Translations under genes and position numbers: made by a program
Origin: an uncultured Pelagibacteraceae bacterium
GTDB lineage: Bacteria; Pseudomonadota; Alphaproteobacteria; Pelagibacterales; Pelagibacteraceae
Direction of reading: 5' to 3'
Assembly (NCBI GenBank): GCA_902542975.1
Contig: CACBWM010000010.1
Location: 1-45,504 of the forward strand
DNA length: 45,504 nucleotides
The notes under the pieces: generated by a model
Database searches by the model: none
What the model was told of the DNA's origin: nothing
Seen by the model: the letters and a program-made list of their open reading frames with translations, nothing else
In this document: positions 34,981-44,876 of the stretch, piece by piece
How positions within the stretch are numbered: the stretch's first letter is position 1
How the letters are laid out: each line of letters starts with the position of its first letter

Positions 34981-36131
34981 TGGGTCTTCATTTTAGTAAA
35001 GAAGAATTCTCAAATAGAAAAGAAAAGACACTGAACTCTATGAAAAATGAGGGTGTAGATGCTCTTATTATATTTAGACAAGAGTCTATGTATTGGCTCA
35101 CTGGTTACGACACTTTCGGATATGTTTTTTTTCAAGCATTAGTTTTAGATCAACAAGGTAACGTAATATTATTAACTAGAGCCCCTGATTTAAGACAAGC
35201 TCAAAACACATCCAATATTAATGATATAAGAATTTGGGTAGATAAAGATGGTGCTAATCCTGCTGATGATCTCAAAATAATTTTAGATGAATTAAATTTA
35301 AAAGGAAAAAAAATTGGTGTTGAATATGAAGCTTACGGTCTTACAGGAAGAAATGCATTAAGACTTAATACAGTTTTACAAAACTATTGCTTAATTGAGG
35401 ATAAGTCAGAATTAATAACAAAACTAAGAGTAATTAAATCTAATGAAGAAATTAGTTATGTAAAAAAAGCAGCAAATTTGGCTGACAAAGCTTTAGATGA
35501 AGTTTGGAAGCATGCAAAAGCTGGAGCAAGTGAGTCTAAAATTTTAGCTGAAATGAATAGAGTTATATTTGAAGGAGGTGGAGATTATCCTGCTAATGAA
35601 TTTATTATAGGGTCTGGAAAGAATGCCCTACTCTGTCGATATCAAGCAGAAAAACAAATACTTAATAATCAAGATCAGTTAACCATTGAATGGGCTGGAA
35701 CCTATAGGCACTATCATTCAGCAATGTTTAGAACAATACCCATAGGAAAAGCAGATCCAAAACATCATAAAATGCATGAAGCATGCGTTGAAGCTCTTAC
35801 AAATTGTGAAAATAAATTAAAGCCTGGAAATAAAATAGGAGAAGTTTTTGATGTTCATGCAAAAACTTTTGATGATCATGGCTTTAAGAATTCAAGAATG
35901 AATGCATGTGGCTACTCATTAGGTGCAACTTTTTCTCCTAATTGGATGGATTGGCCAATGTTATACACAGGAAATCCATATGAGATCCAACCAGGAAATA
36001 TATTCTTTATGCATATGATATTAATGGACTCTGAAAATCAATTAGCCATGAATTTAGGCGAAACATATCTTGTTACTGAAAAAGGTAATGAAAGATTAGG
36101 TAATCAAAAATTAGATCTTACAACTCTTTGA
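34980..36131 (+). CDS. M24 (pita-bread fold) family protein, DoeA/creatinase-like
   Basis: 383 aa with the two-domain layout of aminopeptidase P relatives: an N-terminal creatinase domain (RQESMYWLTGYDTFGYVFFQ) and a C-terminal pita-bread domain from about residue 160. The five metal ligands of M24 peptidases are mostly replaced: EWAGTYRHYHSAMFRT has no DxxD-type pair, the GH motif reads GYSLGATF, and the first Glu is missing; only LGETYLV remains. This matches the metal-free branch (creatinase, ectoine hydrolase) rather than a prolidase. Substrate unknown, probably a small amide or cyclic amidine. Confidence 0.78.
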   Translation: MGLHFSKEEFSNRKEKTLNSMKNEGVDALIIFRQESMYWLTGYDTFGYVFFQALVLDQQGNVILLTRAPDLRQAQNTSNINDIRIWVDKDGANPADDLKIILDELNLKGKKIGVEYEAYGLTGRNALRLNTVLQNYCLIEDKSELITKLRVIKSNEEISYVKKAANLADKALDEVWKHAKAGASESKILAEMNRVIFEGGGDYPANEFIIGSGKNALLCRYQAEKQILNNQDQLTIEWAGTYRHYHSAMFRTIPIGKADPKHHKMHEACVEALTNCENKLKPGNKIGEVFDVHAKTFDDHGFKNSRMNACGYSLGATFSPNWMDWPMLYTGNPYEIQPGNIFFMHMILMDSENQLAMNLGETYLVTEKGNERLGNQKLDLTTL

Positions 36132-36136
36132 AATTA

Positions 36137-36607
36137 TTAATTATTGGATTTCCATTTTTTATTACAACCAAAGAAAGAAATATATTTTTCATTATCTTTA
36201 GTATTCATATTTTTTGTAACTTCATGAATTAATTCACCAGTTGATCTATTTAAAAATACTGATTCCGAGTATTTTTTTTCTTTATCTATATTTTTAAATA
36301 AAATGGTGTCATTTTTAGCAATTCTAACATCATCTTTACTAATATCTGAATAAGTATCTATAAATTCTGATAAACCATTAATAGTAAGTTTACTTGGTTG
36401 TGCTGCTACAACTTTTAAAACTTTTTTTTTATCTATCTCAATATTGTCTGCAGTAAAAGTTTGATAATTAAAATCTTTATTTTTGATCATTATTTTTTCT
36501 AATTTACAATCAAAAGTAATTTTAAAGTCATGGATAATATCAGTATTTTTAGAAAAACTAATTGATGATGAAAAAAGTAAAATTACTATCGAAAATATAA
36601 TTTTCAT
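36137..36607 (-). CDS. Exported protein of unknown function, 156 aa
   Basis: Signal peptide MKIIFSIVILLFSSSISFSK, mature protein about 137 residues. Two cysteines, in TFDCKLEK and FFGCNKKWKS near the two ends of the mature chain, could form a disulphide that ties the termini. The predicted content is mainly beta-strand with many Lys and Asp. No family recognised. It starts exactly one base after the renalase-like gene stop region and is probably co-transcribed with it. Confidence 0.6.
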   Translation of the reverse strand: MKIIFSIVILLFSSSISFSKNTDIIHDFKITFDCKLEKIMIKNKDFNYQTFTADNIEIDKKKVLKVVAAQPSKLTINGLSEFIDTYSDISKDDVRIAKNDTILFKNIDKEKKYSESVFLNRSTGELIHEVTKNMNTKDNEKYISFFGCNKKWKSNN

Positions 36608-37585
36608 TTATTTACCATATCGTATTTTACTGTGTAAATCGTGTGCACTTTGCCACCCATTTTCTAATCTTGGTCCTCCAAAATAATCACCGCATAAACC
36701 TAATTTTAAAGACTTATTCCATAAAGATAATTGTTTGAGTGGCTTTGAATTTGATGAATACATCCAGCCATGAATTCTAGAGTGATGAATTTTTTTGATT
36801 TTTAACTTTGTTAATTTTTCAAATTTTTTAACTAGTTGATTTGTGTAGTATTTTCTTTTGTTTCTATAATCTTTAGTGAATTTATTACCATATTTGTATG
36901 TGCTTTGAAGTGTCCATAAATCATACTTAAATTTAAATCTTTTCTTACTATTTTCGTATGCAGCCCAACCAAGCATATCATCATTAAAAAAATAACTACT
37001 ATTTGATTGTTTAAGCCTATTAGAGACAATCATGACTGTTAAATTAGCATCCATTTTAACTTTTTGATTTAAATAGGATTTATTTAAATATTTTTGTCCT
37101 AATTTCTTACTTTGAGGAAATGGACAAGTCAAAATAAGATTTTTACAAATTTGTTTAACATCATTTTTAAATGTTAATTCCCAATGATCATTTAATCTCT
37201 TTATATTTGTAAGTTCATGTTCAAAATTACATTTAATTTTCTTTAATAAATGTTTGCTAATAGAGTTGTTTCCTTTTGTTCCAATTAATTTTATATGATT
37301 TTTAATTTCTTTGACTGTTTTATGCAGAAACAAATGATTTCCTCCCCACTTTTTTAAAACTCTTTTTTTAATAAGTTGATTAGTAAAGGTTTTAAATTTT
37401 GCAGATTTTGGAGAGATATATTGAAGTCCGTGATCAAATCCGACTTTATCTTTATATTTTTTAAAAGAGCTTCTGCCACCAAAACCTCTTGCTTTATCAT
37501 AAACTGCAACGGAATATTTTTTATTTAATAAGTTTGCTATCGTTGATCCAGAAATTCCCGATCCTATGATGCAAAAATCAAGCAT
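36608..37585 (-). CDS. Renalase-like FAD-dependent oxidoreductase (COG3380-like)
   Basis: 325 aa. The N-terminal FAD motif is IIGSGISGSTIANLL (about residues 6-20), followed by VYDKARGFGGRSS and FDHGLQYISPKSAKF, as in renalase-like amine oxidases. The C-terminus has HGWMYSSNSKP and LGLCGDYFGGPRLENGWQSA, the second FAD contact. These flavoproteins oxidise NAD(P)H isomers or amines; the true substrate here is unknown. High Lys content. It lies between the secreted unknown and the aminotransferase, all minus strand. Confidence 0.75.
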   Translation of the reverse strand: MLDFCIIGSGISGSTIANLLNKKYSVAVYDKARGFGGRSSFKKYKDKVGFDHGLQYISPKSAKFKTFTNQLIKKRVLKKWGGNHLFLHKTVKEIKNHIKLIGTKGNNSISKHLLKKIKCNFEHELTNIKRLNDHWELTFKNDVKQICKNLILTCPFPQSKKLGQKYLNKSYLNQKVKMDANLTVMIVSNRLKQSNSSYFFNDDMLGWAAYENSKKRFKFKYDLWTLQSTYKYGNKFTKDYRNKRKYYTNQLVKKFEKLTKLKIKKIHHSRIHGWMYSSNSKPLKQLSLWNKSLKLGLCGDYFGGPRLENGWQSAHDLHSKIRYGK

Positions 37586-37603
37586 AATTCACAACTTGAT
37601 TGA

Positions 37604-38778
37604 TTAACAAAGATACTCAAGTGCCTTAAGTATTCCACCTTTTTTTATAAGGTATTTTAGATTTCATTAAACCCATTTCAACACCTGCCAATGTTCCAGC
37701 TAACATTAGTTCATTAAAATCACCTAAGTGGCCAATTCTAAAAATTTTACCAGCAACTTTTGCAAGTCCTGTTCCCAATGACATGTTGTAGTGATCTAAA
37801 ATAGTTTTTTCTTAAAAAATCAGCATCATGACCATCTGGAACTATTACAGCTGTTAATGAGTCTGAATATTCTTCAGGGTTTTTACAAAGTATTTCTAAT
37901 CCCCACGAGTTAACTGCAACTCTTGTAGCTTCTGCAAATCTTTTGTGTCTTTTGAAAACATTATCTAAACCCTCTTCAGTAAGCATATTGATTGCTTCAT
38001 CCAAACCATAAAATAAATTTGTGGCTGGTGTGTAAGGAAAGTAACCTTTTTTATTGTTTTCTAACATCGGTCCCCAATCCCAGTAAGATTTTGGTAATTC
38101 AGATGTTTTATATGCCTCTAAAGCTTTAGAACTTATTGCATTAAAAGAAAGTCCTGGTGGTAATAGTAATCCTTTTTGAGAACCACCAACAGTTACATCA
38201 ACTTTCCACTCTTCATGTCTATAATCAATAGAGCCTAATGAAGATATCGTATCAACAAATAATAAAGCTGGATGTTCCGCATTATCCATAGCTTTTCTAA
38301 TTTCTCCAATTCTACTTGTAACACCTGTAGAAGTTTCATTATGTACAGCACAAACTGCTTTATTTTTTTTATCTTTGTCTTCTTTTAGTTTTTGTTCAAC
38401 GATGTTTGGATCAACACCTGTTCTCCAATCACCTTCAACAAAGTCTACTTCAATTTTAAATTTTTGAGCAATATCCCACCAAAGAGTTGAGAAATGTCCA
38501 GTTTCAAACATCAAGATTTTATCTCCAGCACTTAAAGTGTTTACAAGTGCAGCTTCCCAAGCACCCGTTCCTGAAGCCGGAAAAATTATTACAGGTTCAG
38601 AAGTTTTGAAAATTAATTTTATTCGATCTAAAACTCTTAATCCTAATTCAGCAAAGTCTGGACCTCTATGATCTATAGTTGGATAATCCATAGCCCTTAG
38701 AACTCTATCTGGAACGTTTGTTGGTCCTGGAATTTGCAAAAAATGTCGACCAGGTCTTATATTATTTGAAATTGCCAT
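37604..38778 (-). pseudogene. Serine/alanine-glyoxylate aminotransferase, frame broken near the 3' end
   Basis: Class V PLP aminotransferase moving an amino group between serine or alanine and glyoxylate. The start is MAISNNIRPGRHFLQIPGPT; the PLP lysine is in VGGSQKGLLLPPGLSF (about residue 200). As read, the frame stops at 37747 after 343 aa. Removing one base from the T6 run at 37805-37810 restores TILDHYNMSLGTGLAKVAGK and FRIGHLGDFNELMLAGTLAG. Removing one from the T7 run at 37640-37646 restores KKGGILKALEYLC, ending at 37604 with a normal length of about 390 aa. Two indels in otherwise perfect coding sequence suggest error or recent mutation. Confidence 0.85.
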
Positions 38779-38823
38779 ACCGCTGTATATGCTAAAGAAA
38801 TTATATAAGCAAATTTATAATGT

Positions 38824-39978
38824 ATGACAAATAGTAGTAATTTAATTGAAAGCTTAGAGGTTTATGTTCTTAATAATCCAGATGAAGTAAAACCACATTG
38901 GGTTAGTCACTTTATTGTACCAACAGCTAATGAACTCTTAATTAAAATTAAAACTAAAGATGGTCATTCAGGATTTGGTTTAGCAACAAGCTACACTGAT
39001 ATAGCTCCTATCATCAAACCATTTTCAAATGGCTTACAAGATTTAATAATTGGAGAAGATCCATTTTGTCCTGAAAAAATTTATGAAAAAATTTTCAAAT
39101 TAACTGATACTCGAACCAGTAGCGAAAAAGGCTGGAGCAGAGAAGCATTAATCAGAATTTCAGCAGCTTTAGATATTGCGTGTTGGGATTTGATAGGAAA
39201 AGCTTCAAACATCCCATTGTATAAATTATTTGGTGGATACAGAAATAAAATTCCTGTTTATGTTACATGTGCTTACTACAGAGATGGTAAAGATGAAAAA
39301 GAATTAAGAGATGAAATTCAAAAATTAGTAAATATTGGTCATCAAAGTTTTAAAGTTAAAGTTGGAGGGCTTAGCATAAAAGAAGATACTAAGAGATTAG
39401 AAATTATTAGAGATGAAATTGGAGATCAAAAAAGTCTAATGATCGATGTTAATAGAGCATGGGATCTTAAAACTGCAATTGAGGGTGTAAAAGAATTTGA
39501 GAGATTTAATCCTACATGGATTGAAGAACCTGTTAGATGGGAAGATGATAGAAGGACTTTAAAACTTTTATCAAAACAAACTAAAATTCCGTTATCAGGT
39601 GGTGAAAGTGAAATAACTATTTATGGGTGTAGGTCTATGATTGAAGAAGAGGCAATACAAATTTTACAATTTGATTGCACAATGTTTGGTGGTTTTACTA
39701 ATGGAAAAAAACTTTCAGCTTTATGCGAATTAAATCATATAGATGTAGCTCCACATCATGATTGTTATATTCATGCTCCATTAGTAGCATCAACTCCAGC
39801 TGGGAGAATTGTTGAGTCATTTGATGATGAAAGAGATCCTCTTCAAGCTCAATTATTTGAAAATCCACACAAAATGAGTGATGGATGGATACATTTAAAT
39901 GAAAAACCTGGTTTAGGTTTAGAGATTTCAGAGGCCGCGTTAAAAAAGTTCGGTAAACTGGTTTACAAAAATAAATAA
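38824..39978 (+). CDS. Enolase superfamily, mandelate racemase/muconate lactonizing enzyme family
   Basis: 384 aa. The capping domain is followed by the TIM barrel with the KxK motif in FKVKVG (about residues 178-183), metal ligands Asp in IDVNRAWD, Glu in WIEEPV and Glu in LSGGESE, and the catalytic His in APHHDCYIHAPL (about 315-320). This residue set is typical of acid-sugar dehydratases of the mandelate racemase subgroup. The substrate is unknown. It stands 17 nt before the FAD/Fe-S dehydrogenase gene and opposite a glyoxylate aminotransferase, fitting a hydroxy-acid or sugar-acid pathway (inference). Confidence 0.85.
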   Translation: MTNSSNLIESLEVYVLNNPDEVKPHWVSHFIVPTANELLIKIKTKDGHSGFGLATSYTDIAPIIKPFSNGLQDLIIGEDPFCPEKIYEKIFKLTDTRTSSEKGWSREALIRISAALDIACWDLIGKASNIPLYKLFGGYRNKIPVYVTCAYYRDGKDEKELRDEIQKLVNIGHQSFKVKVGGLSIKEDTKRLEIIRDEIGDQKSLMIDVNRAWDLKTAIEGVKEFERFNPTWIEEPVRWEDDRRTLKLLSKQTKIPLSGGESEITIYGCRSMIEEEAIQILQFDCTMFGGFTNGKKLSALCELNHIDVAPHHDCYIHAPLVASTPAGRIVESFDDERDPLQAQLFENPHKMSDGWIHLNEKPGLGLEISEAALKKFGKLVYKNK

Positions 39979-39995
39979 ACCTTTAATTAAGTTTT

Positions 39996-42900
39996 ATGCG
40001 GTTTAATTCAGATCAGATACAAAAAATTGGCAAAGAAATTAGTAGTAAAGTTGATGGAAAAACTTTATTCGATGAATTCTCACGTGGAAGATACAGTACT
40101 GATGCTTCTGTATATCAAATTAAACCACTTGGTGTAGTTCTTCCAAAAGATACCAATGATGTTTTAAGTTTAATGGAGTATTCACAAAAGAATTCTGTAC
40201 CTCTATTAGCGAGAGGAGGTGGAAGTTCTCAATGTGGTCAGACTGTTGGCGAAAGTGTTGTACTCGATTACAGCAAACATCAAAATAAAATTTTAGAACT
40301 TAACGTTGAAGAAAAATATGTATGGGTTCAGCCAGGTGTCGTATTAGATCATCTAAATGCTTATTTGAAGCCTCATGGACTTTGGTTTCCAGTAGACGTT
40401 TCAACAAGCAGTAGAGCAACTATTGGAGGGATGTCAGCTAACAACTCTTGTGGATCAAGATCTTTATATTATGGCAACATGGTTCATAACGTATTGGCAA
40501 TTGAAGCAATATTGGATGATGGCTCCATATTTAATTTTGATCAAATAAATAAGAATTATTTAGCTACAAAGAACAATCAAGATAGACTCTATAAAATCAT
40601 AGATAAATTCATAGATGTGAAACAACAGGTTGGAGGCGAAATTGATGCTAATTGGCCAACAACACAAAGAAGAGTTGGAGGATATAACATTGATTTAATT
40701 GATCCTGAAGGCTTCAACTCATCAAATCTTCTTGTTGGTTCTGAAGGAACATTATCTTTATTTAATAAAATAAAATTAAAATTATCAGAAATACCAAAGA
40801 ATAAAATTTTAGGTGTCTGTTACTTTGATAATTTCCATCAAGCAATGGAATTATCAAAAGAGATTGTGAAATTAAAACCAACTTGCGTTGAGTTGATGGA
40901 CCAAAATTTATTAAATTTAGCGAAAGAAATCCCTATGTATGCTGGGGGTATAAAAAAATATATTAAAGGAAATCCTGAAGCTGTTTTGATGGTAGAATTT
41001 ATTGATACCGAGAAAAGTGTATATGAAAAGAAAATAAAGGATCTAGAATATTTAGTTTTAAACCAAAACAAAAAAAACGAGTTTTCATATTATTCAGATC
41101 TTTCAGAACAGAAAGAGGTTTTTGAAATAAGAAAAGCTGGATTAAATATTTTGATGTCAATGAAAGGTGATAGAAAACCAGTTGCCTTCATTGAAGATTG
41201 TGCAGTTTCTTTAGAACACTTAGCTGACTACACAGCTAGATTAAAAGAAATATTTAAAAAAATATGGAACAAGTGGAATGTTTTATGCACATGCATCTGT
41301 TGGAACTCTCCATGTAAGACCAGTTTTAAATATGAAATCAGACAAAGATATACAAAACATGAGATCCATATCTGAAGAAGCTTTTGAAATGGTTAAAGAT
41401 TATAAAGGTTCTCATTCTGGTGAGCATGGTGATGGAATTGTTAGATCAGAATTTCATGAAATGATGTTTGGTAAAAAAATCACAAATGCATTTGAAGAAA
41501 TAAAAGATACGTTCGATAGTAAAAACCTTTTAAATCCAGGTAAAATTGTTCGACCGTTTAAATCAAATGATAGATCTTTAATGAGATACAAATCAGGTTA
41601 TCAAACAGAAAATATAGATACACATTATGATTGGTCAAACTGGGGCCAATTCTCTGATGCTGTTGAGATGTGTAATAACAATGGAGCTTGTAGAAAATTA
41701 GATTCTGGTGTGATGTGTCCGTCATACAGAGTAACTAAAGAAGAAAAAGATTTAGTCAGAGGTAGAGCAAATACTTTAAGATTAGCTTTGTCTAATCAAC
41801 TTCCAGAAGGTTCATTTGCATCAAAAGAAATGTATGAAACCATGGAGCTATGTGTCAGCTGTAAAGCTTGTCAAAGAGAATGCCCTATGTCGGTTGATAT
41901 GGCTAAAATGAAATCTGAATTTCTTTCTCATTACTATAAAAAATTTAGTATGCGAATTAAAGATAGAGTTATCTCAGATATGCCAAGACTTATTTGGTTA
42001 TTAAAAATTGTTGCTCCTATATTCAATAAGGTCAAAAACTTACCGCTAATCTCAACAATTGTTGAAAGGTTTGGTTTTGCAACTGCAAGGACTATGCCTG
42101 AAGTTCAAAACCAGAATGCATTACGAGAGATTTACAAAAGTCAGACGGTATCAGAGAATAAAGTAATTTTGTTTGCAGACACATTTAATATTAATTTTGA
42201 AAATGAAAATTTAGTTTATGCAATTAAAGTACTAAATAAATTTGGTTATCAAGCAATTATACCAAGTTTTGGTAAAGATAAATTAAAGAGACCTCTTTGT
42301 TGTGGTAGAACTTATATATCTTATGGTCAATTAGACAAAGCATCTGAAGAGCTTAATAGATTTAATGATTACGTTATTCAAAATAATTATATTGATTTAC
42401 CAGTTGTAGGTATTGAACCATCCTGTTTATTAACTTTTAACGATGAATATCAAACTTTAAAAAATGTGAAAAATAGAGAACAAATTAAAAATAAATTTTA
42501 TCTACTTGAGGAATTTATTTTAGAACAAATAAGAAATAATAATAAAATTAAAGCAAACAAGTTTGATCAAAATGTATTAATTCATGGACACTGTCATCAA
42601 AAATCACAGGATAGAATGAAAGGGCTAACTAATCTTTTATCAGAATTAAATATTAATAATAAAATGATAGATTCTAGTTGTTGTGGTATGGCTGGTTCAT
42701 TTGGATATGACAGTAAGACTTACGATGTCTCCAAAAAAATGGCAAATCTTTCTTTGATACCTGCAATCAATAATAGTGGTGAAAAAGATTTTATAGTTGC
42801 AAATGGTACGAGCTGCAGACATCAAATATCTGATTTATCTGAGAAAAAAGGTAAGCATGTCTCAGAATTATTATTTAAAATTTTTGAAACTGTTAACTAA
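39996..42900 (+). pseudogene. FAD-binding and Fe-S-binding 2-hydroxyacid dehydrogenase (GlcD/YdiJ type) with a frameshift
   Basis: Two frames together code for one protein of about 967 aa. Frame 1 (39996-41375 as read) holds the FAD-linked oxidase domain: RGGGSSQCGQTVGESVVLDY and SSRATIGGMSANNSCGSRSL. Frame 2 (open from 41278 or before to 42900) continues with HASVGTLHVRPVLNM, GEHGDGIVRSEF, two 4Fe-4S motifs (CNNNGACRKL...CP and CVSCKACQRECPM) and CCG domains (CCGRTY, HGHCHQKSQ, SCCGMAGSFG). Deleting one A from the A7 run at 41256-41262 joins them as FKKYGTSGMFYAHASVG with nothing lost. The family includes D-lactate and D-2-hydroxyglutarate dehydrogenases. Confidence 0.88.
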
Positions 42901-44090
42901 AGAATTACTTTTCTATTAAAAAAATCTTCAATCTGGTCATCTTTGTAACCAAAAATTTGCATGACCTCTTTAGTATGTTCTCCTAAGTTCGGAGCACCTT
43001 TTGATTTTTCTGTTTTACTTTTTGAAAATTTAATTGGCATACCAATAGCCTTACTTTTACCAGCTTTTTTATTATCTACTTCTATAACCATTTCTCTTTC
43101 AATTGTTTGAGGATCTTTAAACATGTCTGTTATAGAGTTAATAGGTCCGCATGGTAATCCATTATCATCAAAGATTTTTAACCATTCGTTTGAAGTTTTT
43201 TTAATTAGTTCTTCGTTAAGAATATCAACTAATTCTTTTAAATTTTGTTTTCTATTTAAATTAGATGAAAACTTTTCATTTTCTTGCAAATCTTCACGAC
43301 CAATTGCTTTAAGTAACATAAGCCAAGTATTTTGATTTGAAGCACCTACTGTTATCCATTTATCTTTTGTTTTAAATGCTTGATAAGGAGCTGTTAAAGG
43401 ATGTGCTGATCCTAAAGGACCCGGTGACTCTCCAGTAGCACCTGCAATAGCAGATTGCCAGTAAGTATGAACAATACCTGCTTCATACAAAGATGTATCA
43501 ACTTTTTGTCCTTCACCAGTTTTTTCTCTATGAACTAATGCTGCTAAAATTCCACTAGCTGCAAGTAAACCTGCTGTAATATCTGTTATAGGTGCACCAA
43601 CTTTCATTGGTGGTTTTTCTTTACTTTCACCAGTAATACTCATTAACCCACTCATTCCTTGAGCGACTAAATCAAATCCTCCTTTATCTGCGTAAGGACC
43701 CGTTCTACCGTATCCAGATATTTCACATAATATGATTTTAGGATTAATTTTTGACATGACGTCATATCCAACACCTAGTTTTTCTAATGTCCCTTTTCTA
43801 AAATTCTCTAAAACTACATCAGAATTTTTTACCATCGTCTTAAATATCTCTATTCCATCTTTGTCTTTTAAATTTAATGCAATACCTTTCTTATTTCTAT
43901 TCATCATCATAAAAGCTGCGGACTCACCATTAATTTCTGGTGGCAAGAAGTTTCTGGTATCATCTCCTCCGGGTGTCTTTTCTATTTTAATTACCTCTGC
44001 ACCTAGATCAGCTAATAACAATCCGCATGTTGGACCAGCCATTATTTGTGCCATTTCAAGTACACGAATGCCTTTTAATGATGCAGCCAT
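42897..44090 (-). CDS. CaiB/BaiF (family III) CoA transferase
   Basis: 397 aa. The N-terminal signature is KGIRVLEMAQIMAGPTCGLL and LADLGAEVIKIEKTPGGDDT (about residues 6-45); NRNKKGIALNLKDKDG and VLENFRKGTLEKLGVGYD follow, with the catalytic Asp expected in GFDLVAQGMSGLM (about 160-172). These enzymes swap CoA between carboxylic acids such as formate/oxalate, carnitine or succinate. It is 3 nt downstream of a crotonase gene and behind a TRAP dctM, implying import, CoA activation and crotonase processing of an organic acid. Confidence 0.92.
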   Translation of the reverse strand: MAASLKGIRVLEMAQIMAGPTCGLLLADLGAEVIKIEKTPGGDDTRNFLPPEINGESAAFMMMNRNKKGIALNLKDKDGIEIFKTMVKNSDVVLENFRKGTLEKLGVGYDVMSKINPKIILCEISGYGRTGPYADKGGFDLVAQGMSGLMSITGESKEKPPMKVGAPITDITAGLLAASGILAALVHREKTGEGQKVDTSLYEAGIVHTYWQSAIAGATGESPGPLGSAHPLTAPYQAFKTKDKWITVGASNQNTWLMLLKAIGREDLQENEKFSSNLNRKQNLKELVDILNEELIKKTSNEWLKIFDDNGLPCGPINSITDMFKDPQTIEREMVIEVDNKKAGKSKAIGMPIKFSKSKTEKSKGAPNLGEHTKEVMQIFGYKDDQIEDFFNRKVIL

Positions 44091-44093
44091 CTA

Positions 44094-44876
44094 TTACTTA
44101 TTTTTAAATTTTGGTTTTGTTTTATTTAAGAAAGATTGATATCCAATTTTAAAGTCTTGAGTATCATAACATTTGTAACCTAGATTATTTATTTTTTCTG
44201 TGACTTTTCCATTTTTTAAGATGTTTCTTGCAAATTGTTTGTGCCACCTTGCAACTTTTGGAGCACCTTCACATATTAATTCTGCTGATTTATAAGCTTC
44301 TTTTTCAACATCTTTATCATTAACTACTCTATTAACTAGCCTCTTCTGAAATGCTTCTTCAGCTCCAAAAACTCTTCCTTCAAACAATATTTCCATAGCA
44401 GTTGTGTAATTGGTTACTTTCAAAAGTACCTCAAGTTCTTTTGCAGCCATTGTTAAGCCCAATCTTTTAATTGGAACTCCAAACCTAGAGCTTTTGCCAC
44501 AAATTCTAATGTCACAACATCCTGCTATTTCTAATCCACCACCAACACATATTCCTTCAATCAAAGCAATTGTTGGTACTGGGCAATCAAAAATTGCTCC
44601 AAGTGTTCCGTGTAAAAATTTACCGTAAGATTTTGCTAATTTTGATGAAGATCTTTGTTTTTTAAATTCTCCAATATCATTTCCTGGTGAAAAAGATTTA
44701 CCACCCTGTCCTCTTATAATAACACATCTTAAATTTTTATTCTTAGATAATTTTTTGAAAACTTTACCAAGCTCAATCCACATTGGCTTAGTCATTGCAT
44801 TTAGTTTTTCTGGTCTATTGATAACAACTTCAACTAAATGTTTATTTTTTTTATTTACTTTAATTAATTTGCTCAT
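44094..44876 (-). CDS. Enoyl-CoA hydratase/isomerase family (crotonase)
   Basis: 260 aa. The oxyanion-hole segments are FSPGNDIGEF (about residues 62-71) and EGICVGGGLEIAGCCDIRIC (about 109-128). The first catalytic Glu (in GGLEIA) is present. The second (QPE in the hydratase family) reads FGVPIKRLGL, with Ile at the Glu position, so standard hydration is doubtful; isomerase, decarboxylase or other crotonase chemistry is possible. Its start directly abuts the dctM stop and it is 3 nt from the CoA transferase. Confidence 0.85.
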   Translation of the reverse strand: MSKLIKVNKKNKHLVEVVINRPEKLNAMTKPMWIELGKVFKKLSKNKNLRCVIIRGQGGKSFSPGNDIGEFKKQRSSSKLAKSYGKFLHGTLGAIFDCPVPTIALIEGICVGGGLEIAGCCDIRICGKSSRFGVPIKRLGLTMAAKELEVLLKVTNYTTAMEILFEGRVFGAEEAFQKRLVNRVVNDKDVEKEAYKSAELICEGAPKVARWHKQFARNILKNGKVTEKINNLGYKCYDTQDFKIGYQSFLNKTKPKFKNK

